Shown in pieces: positions 47,595 through 59,814 of a stretch of 64,000 nt of DNA (the stretch's first letter is position 1; every line of letters begins with the position of its first letter). Source of the stretch: Marthasterias glacialis (Eukaryota; Echinodermata; Asteroidea; Forcipulatida; Asteriidae); assembly GCA_911728455.2 (NCBI GenBank), contig OU452225.1:8592106-8656105 (forward strand), read 5' to 3'. The notes under the pieces were generated by a model. It saw only the letters and a list, made by a program, of their open reading frames with translations, was not told the origin of the DNA and did no database searches. Made by a program: the position numbers and the translations under genes.

Positions 47595-47810
47595 GCTTTA
47601 TAGGAACTGAATATCCAGCACAAAAAAAAAATCCACATGTACCTCAGGTGGGATTCAAACCCATGACCCTCCGCATTCTAGAGCAGACATTTTAACCGCT
47701 ACACCACCAAGCTCCCCTGGTTACGAAAGTCCAGTTGGAACCCTACAAGTAGCAGTGAGTACTGCTGCACTTAGTATACAGTGTTCATCATCACACATCA
47801 GTGTAGAGTA
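47595..47810 (-). mobile_element. tRNA-Ser-like SINE head with extra tail piece
   Basis: Minus-strand B box GGTTTGAATCCCACCTGAGG and A-box side TCTAGAGCAGACATTTTAAC. Just beyond, 47765-47815 carries a plus-oriented tail (AGTATACAGTGTTCATCATC), again two halves facing different ways. Confidence 0.65.
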
Positions 47811-48561
47811 AAACAAACAATTCACATTGTTCATTTCCCCCAAAAAACAATTATTAGGCCTACCACAATAAAAAAAGGTCTGTAGATAATAATAACAGTT
47901 AACAAAATTTCAAACAAAACATGAATGCGATATCTCTTGAAAGAAATTTTTATCAGAAGCATTGTTATGTCTGAAACTCAATTGAATAAAGTCTGTTATA
48001 TTTTTCACAAGTCAAATATAATTACTACTGTTTGATTGCATCTAAGTTTACCCTGAAATGGCTCCCTCTTGTTAAGCTTATGAATATTCTATGAAATGAC
48101 CGTCCCATAATGTGCACTACTGAGTGTTTTTAACGGATTTGAACACCATTTTTTACTACTCAAAAATGTTGTAAAGATTAAACTTTTTAAAAACAACACA
48201 AAAACACAAACCCAAAACCTGACAAATTGTTGCAGCTTTAAAACATATCAGTTAGGAATTTATTATTTTAATTTTGATAATCAACCTACTAATTTTGATA
48301 CAGTTTTAAGAATTCATACAAATGCAATTTTTGTTTTGGTCATAATGGCATTGTAAACTAACCTGAACTTTCATTTTCATTAAATGGAAAAAATGTACTC
48401 CCCTACACACATCAACTAAACATGACTCAAATGTGTACAGTTACTGAGCAACCCTCTAAACAGCTAGTCATCTTTCACAAAACAGTTCAAATGAGAAGAA
48501 GTAACTGTAACTAGTAAACTTGCTGTACAACCATGTATAAATCTCTTTTGGGAGGAGTGGT

Positions 48562-48577
48562 GGCTCTGAAAAGAGCC
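48562..48577 (-). promoter_or_regulatory. Histone-type 3' stem-loop without a histone gene
   Basis: Minus strand reads GGCTCTTTTCAGAGCC, the exact histone mRNA stem-loop consensus, followed by ACCACTCCTCCCAAAAGAGA. The last part resembles the purine-rich U7-binding element at the usual distance. I looked for a histone C-terminus upstream on that strand (48,590-49,300) and saw none. Confidence 0.5.
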
Positions 48578-49076
48578 ATTCAACGTAAACAATTACAAAC
48601 TGATTTTGGAGGCAGCCTGGTTTACCCAAGACGTGTGGGGATCAGCATTTGACAAAAGACTTACTTTTTAGCGAAACACAAGAATGAGATTAGAAAGTGG
48701 ACGGGACAAAATTCAATAAAAATGTAATCTGAAACGTAATGCAGAAAGCTCTTAGCTTTCCAAAAAAGAACTACTTAACAAAACTGGATCTGTTAGAAGT
48801 AAGAAACTAAGAGACCAAGTAATCTACCGATCAGAATGGAATGAGGAAGTTTCCATGTTTTGCAGAGAAAAATCCGACCTTGAAAACAACTTGTTTTTAA
48901 CAGGTTTTCAAGAATAATTTTAAAACTTTCCCTTTCACATCAGCTTACAGGCATTGTGTTATGTTGTTTCTGTTAATTTTGTTGATTGTTTTGTTTAATC
49001 CTTTGTTTTTCTGTGCTTCGAAATGCGTTGCCTAGATAGATGGAACATTATAAATGTTGTTATTATTGGAGCGTCA

Positions 49077-49325
49077 CAAGTAATTTGACCCTTTGAGAAA
49101 TGGAGCCTGAGGACGTGACAGGAATTTAAAAGTAAATTAAAAAAACAAAAGTTTCACAGAGTTTCCTACCTTATTACACTTTCTAACAAAAAGGGCATTT
49201 ATGAATGGGAATAAAAGAGTAGTGACTCGGTCTTAAACGGCTGTTTAAAACCGGCAGGGTCATGGCCGTGTGATAAAGGACCGAGCCGAACCTCGGTCAC
49301 ACTCTTTTATTCCCTCATTATGAAC
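49077..49325 (+). mobile_element. Non-autonomous element, GTAATTTGACCCTT family, copy 2
   Basis: CAAGTAATTTGACCCTTTGA, GTGACAGGAATTTAAAAG, ATGAATGGGAATAAAAGAGT, GACTCGGTCTTAAACGGC, GTGTGATAAAGGACCGAGCC and CTCTTTTATTCCCTCATTATG. Faces copy 1 at 46050-46345 with 2.7 kb between. Confidence 0.75.
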
Positions 49326-51233
49326 ACCAAAGATGGCACAATACAGCATCTAAATTTAAACTAACAAATCTGTCAAATCATGTCTTGGGATATAATTTCA
49401 GATATTCCTGGGATGAACATGTAACCTTAAGGGATAATTTGATTTGACAATACAGAAAAAAAGAAAAAATTTTTTTGAAACAAACCCTCTTTTTTTATCG
49501 AGAACAACCTTTTCTTTCTTTATAACGCTCCCCTCTCATGAATTAAACACTGTAGAAGTATTCATCTTTTAAATTGATTCTAAAACTTTAGTTTGTTCAG
49601 GATCTCTATACTATGCATTTATATGAATTGAAGAACCAAAGATTATTGCATTTTTGACCATTGGCACTATATGATGTCTTTAAATTGACTGGGAAGCAAT
49701 TTGTCATGCCATCAATTATGCGACCAATTATAAACTTTTAATGTGCAGTCAGAGTTTTTTATGACGCCATTAAAAAGGCTGAAGTCTCTTCACCCGTAGC
49801 CGCCAGTAGCTTATCAGTCACCCTCAATTCCAACCCCTCCCATACATAAAACCCATCTCATTCCACCTCATTCCATTCGTTTTTTTAATATTATTTTTTT
49901 TGTAACCAAGAGAAGAGAAACGAACGGGGGAAAAACAACAAACCTTGCTTGAACCAGTTTCTTTGAGGATGTCACAAGAGCATGCATGCTCATGGGGCTA
50001 CTACGTGCATAAACGAGCCTGGTGGGTAACATCAACATAGTAATTGTCTCAAATTGTGCGTCCTTCAGAGACAGCAGCTGGTCTGTTACACGTTTAAAAG
50101 ATCAAAGACACAACCAGTTTTAAACAACACTCTGAAGAGAATTGAAACCTATACGTTAACCATTCTCATTGAAAAGACCATCTTGGGATACTCATAAAAA
50201 TTATACATAACCTCCATGTCATAAATCTTATTGCCTTATACAATACACAGTAACTATTTTGGGGTAAACAGTTTGAGAGAACATATGTTTTATTCAACGC
50301 CCAATAAATAGGCTTTGAAATAAAAGTTGGTTGTTATAGAACATCAAAATAAGTCAAACGCATGAGATTCTTGCAAAGGAACATATGGTTTTATTCACAG
50401 CGGTGTGGTTCTGATTATGAAGGTGTATGCGTATTGATATGAAAGACTCCAACCTGCAGTGAGACTTGCATATTTTATGAACAAAACACGCTGACGATCA
50501 GTCGTTGCCTTAGTTTCCTCGTGATTGACAGTGATTGACAGGCATTGCCATAAGGGATCTCATTGTATATTGCAGAGAGGGTCAGTTCAGAGGTTTTTGA
50601 TTGCATTTCGGATCATTTTTAATGATTTGGCCATAAGCCATGTTAGTCCATTCATATATATTTCAAAATACTCAAAACTAAACTCTTATTGGAGATTCGT
50701 ATTCACAGACAAAAGTTATTGTGAGTGTTATGCTAATCAGAACCATTGCCTAACCATCTTTAAACCAAACGTGATCTTGTATTAGAAGAATACAAGTAAA
50801 GCTTACAATTTTTTCAGACATTTTACTACTTGAAATCATATTATTATCTAAGATCATCTTTCAGATTTTTTTTTTTTTTTTTGGGGGGGGGAATTAGATT
50901 TTTTTCTTTTGCCTAATAAATCAGTCAAGAGGAATCAAATGTTCAAAATATGTTCAAAATTGGTCACAGGTTAGTTAAATGGGGAGTTTTTAAGTTAGAA
51001 GCAAGACTTTACAATGATGTGCATTTCCATGCAAAGTGCTAATGTGTGTTCAACCTTTCTTGTTGAATATAAATTGATTGGATAAGTCAGTAACCACAAT
51101 TTTTCAAAACCCTTCAGAAAATTTAAGAAAGGGAAGCATCGAAATAAAATATGCTTTAATGAAACGAAACATACAAATTTGATTAACATTTATGAGCAAT
51201 GTTAAAAAAAACCATATTAATTTGTAAAAAGAA

Positions 51234-51234
51234 A

Positions 51235-51265
<31 letters not shown>
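51234..51265. repeat. (AT)n microsatellite
   Basis: Pure AT/TA run of about 30 bp, 700 bp before the second first exon. Confidence 0.95.
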
Positions 51266-51271
<6 letters not shown>

Positions 51272-51649
51272 TTTAAAATTGCATTACTTTAGAAAAATTA
51301 TTCCTATTACAAGATGTAATTAACATTTTCAGATGAATAAAACAACCTGCTTTGGTCGGCCAGTGATGAAAAATTAGCTTTCTTACTTACAAGATGCAAG
51401 TATATTTTGATCATGTTTGAAAGTCTCAGTCAACGTCCTGCAAAAAAATATTAACCTCAGTCCCCCAAGTTAGCAAATATTTAGAGATTTTCAAATTACA
51501 CAGTGAATGTGCCCTAATTTGAACAATATTGGTTGACTTTTATAGTCTGCAAATGACAGATTCATAGAAGAATACATTAAATCTGAGATTATTCACTAAC
51601 ATATCGATTGTATTGAACTTCTACACCCGAGTAATTACCGATGATATTT

Positions 51650-51967
51650 GAGATCGTCTAGAGACTGTTAACTACGTGCATGCCATAGACAAAGCAAGCA
51701 AAAGCCATCAAGTACCACTTGCACACTGCTCCCCCATGCACGTCATGTTTGACAAACACTGAGTTCCCCCTACTCACAGACTTTACACATCCCCCTTGCT
51801 GGGAAATGGTACAGTCCACAGCACTCGGTTGAAGTAGTGCATTCGTCGTTGTCGGAGCTCATCCAGATGCGGGGAGATTACAGTTCAATTGGAACATCTT
51901 CTTCGCTAACCGTGCACTCTCTTACAAAACACGTGTGTTTACCACACACTACAAGTGACCATTCCAT
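51650..51967 (+). promoter_or_regulatory. Putative internal promoter and 5' UTR of the second first exon
   Basis: Composition becomes balanced and CpG appears (TTCGTCGTTGTCGGAGC, GATGCGGGGAG, AACACGTGTGTTT with an E-box CACGTG). It lies directly before the ATG, with no TATA box at a standard place. Inferred from position only. Confidence 0.35.
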
Positions 51968-52292
51968 ATGATACGTATGCAAAGCATCAAAGAGGATGAA
52001 GCCAAAAATGGGAGCTATGCTAGCGCCCCTAAGGAAATACCGGACACGGCGGCATCCACGGACAGAGCGGCCAGCGACATCCTGCAGGAGTTAGAACTGG
52101 GAACTGGAGAATGTACCTGTAGCTGCCAGCTGTACTGTAATAACAACGACGTGCCTTCAAGTTCAACTCCGACTACGACGAGCATCACCATATCCAATAA
52201 TAACGGGGATCTTTTAAAAAAGAGGAAAAGTCTATGGAGTCGGTCGCAACATTCCCGCCGGCTGAAGATGGTGGTGCCGGGCAAGAATGGAG
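51968..52292 (+). CDS. Alternative first coding exon, same unidentified gene; PDE4-like candidate
   Basis: ATG at 51968 is preceded by an in-frame TGA at 51956-51958 and by no obvious acceptor, so it looks like a true first exon with its own promoter. 108 complete codons, then GGAG|gtgggt in phase 1, the same phase as the exon at 27573. The peptide begins MIRMQSIKEDEAKNGSYAS, has a Cys-rich patch ECTCSCQLYC (possible lipid or metal site), a Thr/Ser/Asn stretch, and a basic end with KKRKSLWSRSQHSRRL. The last stretch contains a PKA-type site. No known domain. Complex codon-like composition contrasts with the surrounding AT-rich intron. The second ATG, three codons on, is an alternative start. 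Confidence 0.6.
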
Positions 52293-52317
52293 GTGGGTCT
52301 ACAGATGATGTTTGTAT

Positions 52318-52510
52318 TATTATTATTATTAATATTGTTATATCTTTCTGGTGGTAATGAACCCAAAAGTACCTGGCACTGTGACCCGTAGACCTGAAGA
52401 TACCTGTGTAGAGAAGATGATGAAAAAATCTCAGTTTTAGATGTGGGAGGAAAACCCCACACAGGGAAACTCCACTTAATCAAGTAGGGACTGAAAACCC
52501 GATCATAATG
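52318..52510 (-). repeat. Fragment of tRNA-Leu SINE tail
   Basis: ATTATTATTATTATTAATAT tail then CTGGTGGTAATGAACCC, CCTGAAGATACCTGTG, as in the start of the 59458 copy. It sits right after the exon 51968-52292 donor. Confidence 0.55.
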
Positions 52511-53169
52511 CAAGATTCATAGTTGGAATCTGCTTTTTTTATGTTTAAGGGCCTCTAATTCTAATTCTGGCATGGTTTAAGTGAGGACAAACACAGTTGT
52601 TACTTAAGAAAGCACATTTGAATAGTTTCTTTAATTGCCGAGAATTCTATTTTTAGGGAAGAGGCTGTTAACTGAGATCTATAACAAGTAAAGAGAGATC
52701 TTTGCTTGTTTGTCCTCTTTCTTCAACTTTATTTTTTTGTAATAGTATTTACCGTCTATGATATCCAGCTGTCTTTATTGTTATTTTAAGTCTTTATTAT
52801 TAGCACTCTCAACCACAGGAAAGTTCCTCAAGTAACAGGTCAGATTACTGCAGATATGTGCCATCAATACAGCACAGGGTTATAATTTGTTTTCTTTTTA
52901 TGAAGTGTGGCGCCAGATGCACTGAGGTGCTACAGCATTGATTTCCCATCTCTCTCTGGTGAACTGCAGAGATTGCTTGAGATGCTCTCCAACCTGGCAG
53001 CTATGAACACTCCGTGTAATTTTCATCCCCTCTGAATCAAATGTGCAAAAACTTTCCTCTCTTTGTGTTCGACAAACTCGTAATGTTCCAGTTAGTAGAA
53101 CAATGTTGTGACAGTCACTGGGAAAATCATTAAATGGAGATGGATTCTATTTGACAGAATTGATTGATA

Positions 53170-53600
53170 CTTGGCGTGTCTAGGCTGTTCGGTCAAGCGC
53201 ACCAGACTCAAGCTCTGGCGTTTCTGACCAGCAGATCAGTGTGGGTTTGAGTCCCGGTCTTGACACTTGTGTCCTTAAGCAAGACACTTAACCATTGTTG
53301 CTTCATCCTTCGGTTGGGACGTAAAGCTGTTGGTCCCGTGTGTTGTGTAATGCACGGAAAAGAACCCAGTACACTTATAAAAGGGGTTCACCCAGATTTT
53401 TCTGGCATGGTTACCTGCATTGTAAACAATTACAATATGCTACATGTTTAAATATAGATATAATATGGGTTTTACAGTTCCAAACACAAGTCTGCATACT
53501 GTAGAAAAAAAATAATGAGCGCTTTGTGACACCCTTCGGGTGTGAAAAGTGCTATATGAGAACCGCTTATTATTATTATTATTATTACTATTATTTATTT
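53170..53600 (+). mobile_element. tRNA-Leu-derived SINE, near full length
   Basis: Head TTGGCGTGTCTAGGC, ACCAGACTCAAGCTCTGG, B box GGTTTGAGTCCCGGTCTTGA. Body CAAGACACTTAACCATTGTT, GGGACGTAAAGC, GTGTTGTGTAATGCACG, AAAGAACCCAGTACACTTAT. Tail GAGCGCTTTGTGACACCC, AAGTGCTATATGAGAACCG and (TTA)n. The longest copy in the window. Confidence 0.8.
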
Positions 53601-56600
53601 TTTATCACTGACCCCCCAACCCCACAAAAAAGTGCGGTAAGTGCGGTACATGATGATTGTTGCATTTATTTATTTGATCAAGGATTTTCTTTCTCGAAAT
53701 CTGTGAAAAATATTCCAGAGTCTGTACCAGAGACCTTCGAGTGGCTGAATAAAGCCAGTAAGGACAGTTCCCGAAAGTCTTGAAAATTCTACAAGTAACG
53801 TATAAATGTGCACGATGTGTACTAAGTACTAGTGCACGACGGAACGTTTGGGCCAGAGGACTGCGATCACACACTTTTCAACACAAGATTTTTAAAGTTT
53901 TGAAGCTGAATCATCCAAAGAAATTGCTTTCCAAAACTGTGTGATTCCTTTGCCTATTTGAAATTTCACAAGGCTAGGTATAAATGTTCACTTTTCAAAC
54001 GTTCTTTACCCTTTTTTTACAGTGATTTAGGCCTACATTACAAACAAAATAACACGCCGGTGGCTACATAGTCATCCGATGCTGGTAGTGCATGACTCAA
54101 AATAAACCTCTTTTGTGGTAGAATACTGATAGTTTATGAGAACAGTTATGTGATTAATATCAATGTCACAACATACAACTTTAATAAAATGGCTCAGTAA
54201 CTGTGATATTTTTACCAAAAGCCCACTTTTGGTGTGTCTCAGTCGGTCATGGCATTTATTTGCACGTAGTTTGCCATCAGCTCAGATGACGTAGTACCCA
54301 CAATAGGTCATGTGACGACATGTAAACATTGTAAACATTGAAACCTTTAAAATAACCAACTTGCTTCTTCTCAAGCTTTATATCAACCCTGCTAAATCCT
54401 TTTCTCTTTTCCTGTTGACAAAACCAAAATAAACACACCAGCTTTACTTGAATACCACGTTCCATGACGAGATTGTAACACTAACAGGAAGGAAGCTTTA
54501 AATAAACATCAAAAGAATCCATCTTAAAACGAAAAGTTCAAGATCTGTTAATCCAAGAAAGAGACTTCCAATCATGTAAATACAGAAGGGCTTCTCATCC
54601 AGCTCTTAACCACTGTCAACACACAGCCCTAGCTGCCACTTAGCCTCAGAGATCTCCAAGTAAACTCTAAAGTTCAATGAGCTATTTAGCATTATCAGTG
54701 GATTTTAAATCACTCTTCGGCATATACAGCTCTACAGCTTGACTGTGTACACATTTTTGGATTTCTAAGCATGCTTCAGTGTCACACAGGCTAAGCTGGA
54801 CTATTATTTAAGTGGTGACAAATGTTTGAAAGCAATTTTTATCTATCTCAAGGCAATTATACTGTAGACATTTTTGTCAGACGACCTGTATGCATAATGA
54901 TAGTGATATCGTATTTATAACAAAATACAAAAACTGCCTTTTCCTTTGTGCCTAAATTTGCTTTGTCTTTTTTTTCACTCCTCTGTATATGTTTTATGTT
55001 AACTAATTACAGTTGTACATGTAGGTCTGTGTATTGTTTGAATATTGTCAAGACAATAAAGTTTCAATTAAAAAGTCAAAGTCACTTCACTTCCATTGTA
55101 TTGACTGGAAACACAACAACACGTAATGAATTTGTTTGAGACTAGAGGCAAGGAAAATCAATTACAAGTGCTCTAGACTTGTATCAAGAAGATAATCAGT
55201 CATCATGGGATTACAAATTTAACAAAGACCGTACTGCACAGTATCCCTTGTTAAACATGCGGCCTCTTGATTATTCCTAAATAATGTTGTGAGACTGGCA
55301 CCATGATTAGTGTTTTTTTTTTTTTAACACTTTAATGCACGGATTAACTTGATTATTCAATTCTATAGCCCATCTGTTTTTAGATGCAGATTGCTGGTAA
55401 CCACCCTGCGGGTCTTTGTTAAAAGGTCAAGGGTCACATTGAGTGGACCAGGTGTGTCTCCCTAATGTTGTAAAAACATTTCTGAAGACTGATAACATCA
55501 AATAGTAGTCTGAGCAGCTCCTCAGGGAGGACAGTCCGTTGTGTGAGGTAGAAGCTTATAGCCTTCGTAACGGCTAATCAAACTCAATAAACACCTCTGC
55601 CCCTAACAGATCTCTGTCTATACTCCTGGGTGGAGAAAAGCACTTAATGGCAGCGCGACGAAAGCTGATCCGGAAGGCTCAGCCATTTCTATTAACAAAT
55701 GCCTTTGAAATTTATCAGCGCCAGATATTGAATTTTGTTTAATCCAATCCTATGCATTTCTTAGCTATGTATCTGTTACTGTTGATTCAGTATTGTGTCC
55801 TGTAATTTTTAGCATCTGTTATTGTTGCTGTAGTACACCGTGATAATTCTATAATTCTATTATAAGCCATTCTATTATAAGCCACGGCCCTTAACATATT
55901 TTGACCCCCAGTATTATGTGAAGCCAATAGAAAATGCATTGAGCAATATCTTCTTTTTTCCTCCTTTTTTTAATTGCTTTATTTGAACATTTGTTAAGTT
56001 CCAGACTTCCTTTTCACATATGTTTTGTAAAGATTCAAGGTTTTATTAAAAATGTCCACTTTTGTTATAAAATCACTTTTTAACAGTGTAACAAAGGAAT
56101 TTAGGATAAATTTTCTATGACTGTTTGCCAGTTTTGGAGCCAGAAGTTTTGCAAAATCTCAGCGTGCAACCGATGTGCATATATGACGTGTTGACTAACC
56201 AACCATTGTCTGACTTCCCCTTTTTCGGCATCAGTGTCCATCTTTAGCAAATCATTTGTAACGTGCCCATCCCCTGTTTTGCATCTGTTTTTTCTTCCTT
56301 GTCATTATTCATCCATGTTCCAGCCTCATTTCATTCTATATTTGTTTTCTTTTTTTCATCAGCTGCTTCTTCCTGAACCCTCCACGTCCCTTTTCTCCTT
56401 CATTGTCTGTCCATGCTTTCTCTCTGGTTTTGTTAATCTATTTCCTTTTGGCATTTTGTCTTGACATTTCACCTGGACTCCATTTTGGACTCCTCTTTGG
56501 CTGTTGTCTCTTCAGTATCCATTCGATCTCAATTCCTAATCTACATGTATAGGTACGCTGCATGTATAGTGTCTTTCCTTTCAGTGTACATATGTACCTT

Positions 56601-57141
56601 AGAAGGACTTAGTGTTTGCTTTGTCTTCTTCGTTCCTCCCTTTCCTTTTGTTACATCATCATTCCAACTCTTTTTCCCCTTTATCCTCAACCTGTAGTTT
56701 CGTTTCACGCGTATGATCTCTCTTTTCATTTCGATGCATCAGACCAAAATCCTCTGTCACCCCCTCTATCCAATTCTTACTTAAAGTATTGATTTGCTCT
56801 GTTGTCTGATTCATCTTGACCATCTTCTCCTTTTCACCTTTTCTTCTTTCTCTCAGCATCCATGTCTTAAAACCTTTCACCGTATTTGCAAAGTTGTCTC
56901 CCAAATATAAGCACTCTCTGTACATGTATTTTAAGAAATGAAGTATCATCAGCGAGATTGGTGTGTTGTTATAACAAAAAAATACCATGTAAAAAACAAA
57001 ACACCCGGACAGCGCTGTATGTTCTGAAACTATCTTTCCCTGTCAGTATTTGTTTTTCTCACTTTTCATTTTATTCCTCTTTGGCTCATTTTCATGTCAA
57101 TCTGGGTTCCACCTCCCATTAAGCCACCGCCCATTCTCCAG

Positions 57142-57349
57142 TAGATCTTTATCATGATATTGATATTAACATGATGTTGATATTTGATACTCAATTTTAT
57201 AATTCTCCTTCAATTCAGAGTATGACCAAAGCGAGACTCGAAGGTCAAAATAGTCTGACCCCCATTTTGGTTTGATCAGAATCAGTATCCATTATTGCTG
57301 TTGCACACAAGAAATATGATCAAGATTATGGCAGCATGATAGATGTCTA
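57142..57349. mobile_element. TA-flanked MITE (TAGACC family), diverged
   Basis: TAGATCTTTATCATGATATT, GACTCGAAGGTCAAAATAGT, ATCAAGATTATGGCAGCATG and ATAGATGTCTA. A small inner duplication of ATGATATTGATATT is visible. Confidence 0.65.
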
Positions 57350-57837
57350 CTCTACCCAATGACGTCTGTATTTGCTTTTGTCTGTCCCGAACCCTCCCCC
57401 CTATAAACTTAACCATAGGCACCGAACAAGGAGAATTTATCCAATGCCATAATCAATTCCGTCTCGGTTACCTGGCAAAGCTGAGGCCTTTCTCTAGCTG
57501 CCTCTCTCTCTCTTAGCTCTCTCTTCAGTGAGCAAGGAGTATAATGTTACATACTGATCATATTAGAGTCTGTGCTGAAATTATTCTCCATCAAGGTGAG
57601 AATGTTACTATTGATGAAAATGACTAATAAGGATAGATCCATAGCATTTCAGTTGCCGATGAGCATCGTGGTACTTTCCAAGAAAATCAATGCTTCTTTT
57701 AAAAGACATAATTTGCTAGATTCTCTTCACATGTTTTGAAAACATAAATCAGTGTAGGAATAACCTTATAAAGATAAGTACACCTGAGGTAAAATGTCTT
57801 CAAATGAACTCATGCTTTATGAACGTTTATAATGCTT

Positions 57838-57945
57838 TAGAAATCCCACCCGAGGAATATGCCTGTGAGTTTCTTTCACAGGACTCGGAGAAAGTACATA
57901 GTATACAGTGCTTAACACACATCAGTGTATGGGTAAAAAAAAAAA
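57838..57945 (+). repeat. 3' part of tRNA-Ser-like SINE
   Basis: GAAATCCCACCCGAGGAATA, AGGACTCGGAGAAAGTACAT, AGTATACAGTGCTTAACACA and CAGTGTATGGGTAAAA before a poly-A run. Head missing. Confidence 0.7.
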
Positions 57946-59457
57946 AAAAGAACAAAAACAACACAAGTAATATAATGCTTTATGTAACATTTATAATGTA
58001 TTTGGGGTAATTGTTCTGCAGATTCGCATCTTTTTTGGTCCACAAAATAATTCAAAACAATTCATGTTTTTATCCATGGAAACAAAGACCATCAAAAAAT
58101 TGAACAAATTAAGATCTAAGCACTCAAGTAGATTGAAACTTGTTCAGTTTGTTCAATTCATATAGGTAGATAATGGCTAAGTGATTGTCAATATATCTAA
58201 TCTTTTCTTCCTTCTGTGTTACTCAGTGATTTCCCTATTTCCCAATCCTTATCTGGATTGGCCGTTTTTTCAAGAGCCTTTTGAAACGAACCCCATCCCC
58301 CTCCCTCCCCCCTCTCCCTGAGAATTTTATTTTTCTTTAAATCAAAAACAAAAGTTAAAAAGCTGGAACATTTATTCATCTATGTGTCAACACCCTTACA
58401 GACTAGCACATAATTAACCGCTCAGTCCGTCTCAGCATCATGTTTCTAAGTCGTCAATCGCAGACAGGCAAGTCATAAGAACCCTCAATAAATTCTCCTG
58501 TGCCGCAGGTAGCATTATGTATAATATATATTTACATGTTCCTCCAGTCCTGGGCAGCATTTCCACTGATGGTGTCCAGATGACAGCGAATAGATAATAG
58601 CAACTCAAAAATATTTGATCATCTCGCCAAAAGTTGCCTCGTTACAGTCAGGTTTGTGACCCCACAGTGCTAGTTAAAATATCTCAAGTTTATTAAGACG
58701 TGAGGGATTATCACAAAATTAAATTATTGATATTTAATCTGAAATCTTACTAAGATGAACCGGTGTTGAAACTAGTCATCCTATAGTATTTCCATCTGAG
58801 TTGGTGTCATTTTTTTGATAAACTTAATTTGATCTTAGTTCATGAAGAATTAGAAAAAGTTTTAGCAGCTTTTGTCATTGCCATAAGTTCCTAGCACATC
58901 CCCACTTTGTCAAACAACAACCACCATCAACATATTCAAAGTCTCACTTTCTCAAAAAGTTGCATAAGTATTTTCGTTTTGTTCACATCAAACGCCAACG
59001 AGGTTTTAAGAAGATGAAGATTGCTGTTAATCAGAGTGGGTGGGATCCTCAAAAGCCCAGTACAAAATGTGTAGGTGCCTTCATTGCTTTTTCCAAAGAA
59101 GCGTGTCTGTAGGTGTGTTATTATGTAGTAGTCGTAGTAGTTGATAGTATTCATGTTTGGCTGATACACGGTCATGTGGGGTTAACTAATATAGGCTAGT
59201 GCACGAGATTTGCGCCATGGTGAACTAGATGCTTGTCAAGACATCGCGCAGGTGTAATTTGCGGGAAATAGTTCTCGAACCGGGCACTGTATTCACAATT
59301 TTTGACTGGTTACAGCATCCTCTCATGGTCTGAACAGTGAACAGCAACTAAAAAACTGAATCTAGGAAATTTAAAAGTATTCTTTCAACCGTTGAATTGC
59401 TCATGAGTTAATTGTTGAATTAAAACAGTTCAGCTGAAATCAAAAGTAGATTTGTTA

Positions 59458-59812
59458 TTATTATTATTATATATTTCTGGTAATGAAACCAAGAATGCCT
59501 CATATGAACTTAATCACTGTAGCTCTTAAGCCTGAGGAAACCTGTAGACAAGGGTGCTGGCTATGTGAACCAGAAACACCAGGATAATTCCTCTACTCTT
59601 CCACGATAAGTGTTCTGGGTTCTTTTACGTGCACTACCAATCCTAGTACACAGGACCTACTGCTTATTGTCCTGTCCTAAGGACAAAGCAATTATGGTAA
59701 AGTATCTCGCTAAAGGACACAGGTGCCCTATGGGATTCAAAGAACCCACATTCTTCTGCTGACAAGATCAGAATTTGAGTCTGGTGATCTAGACCGCCCG
59801 GCCTCGACACTC
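59458..59812 (-). mobile_element. tRNA-Leu-derived SINE, long-tail variant
   Basis: Minus strand: GTGTCGAGGCCGGGCGG, ACCAGACTCAAATTCTGA, then GGACACTT-like and TACCATAATTGCTTTGTCC. It continues through GTAAAAGAACCCAGAACAC, ATAGCCAGCACCC and TTGGTTTCATTACCAGAAAT to (AAT)n. The tail differs from the 53170 copy, showing two subfamilies with one head. Confidence 0.75.
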
Positions 59813-59814
59813 CG

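Larger units (their letters stand above)
27958..51967 (+). other. 24-kb intron of the second gene (for the upstream isoform)
   Basis: No exon with convincing splice sites and coding character was found. It holds SINEs (32795, 43000, 45115, 45355, 47595), a TTAA MITE (37148), a TA MITE (41615), paired elements (46050, 49077) and simple repeats. The stretches 30,700-31,150, 34,560-34,800, 36,100-36,560 and 37,600-38,050 have complex sequence and no repeat signature. Confidence 0.4.

Noticed and set aside
48590-49300. Histone gene upstream of the minus-strand stem-loop
   Set aside because: No H2A, H2B, H3, H4 or H1 C-terminal sequence was seen in any frame.
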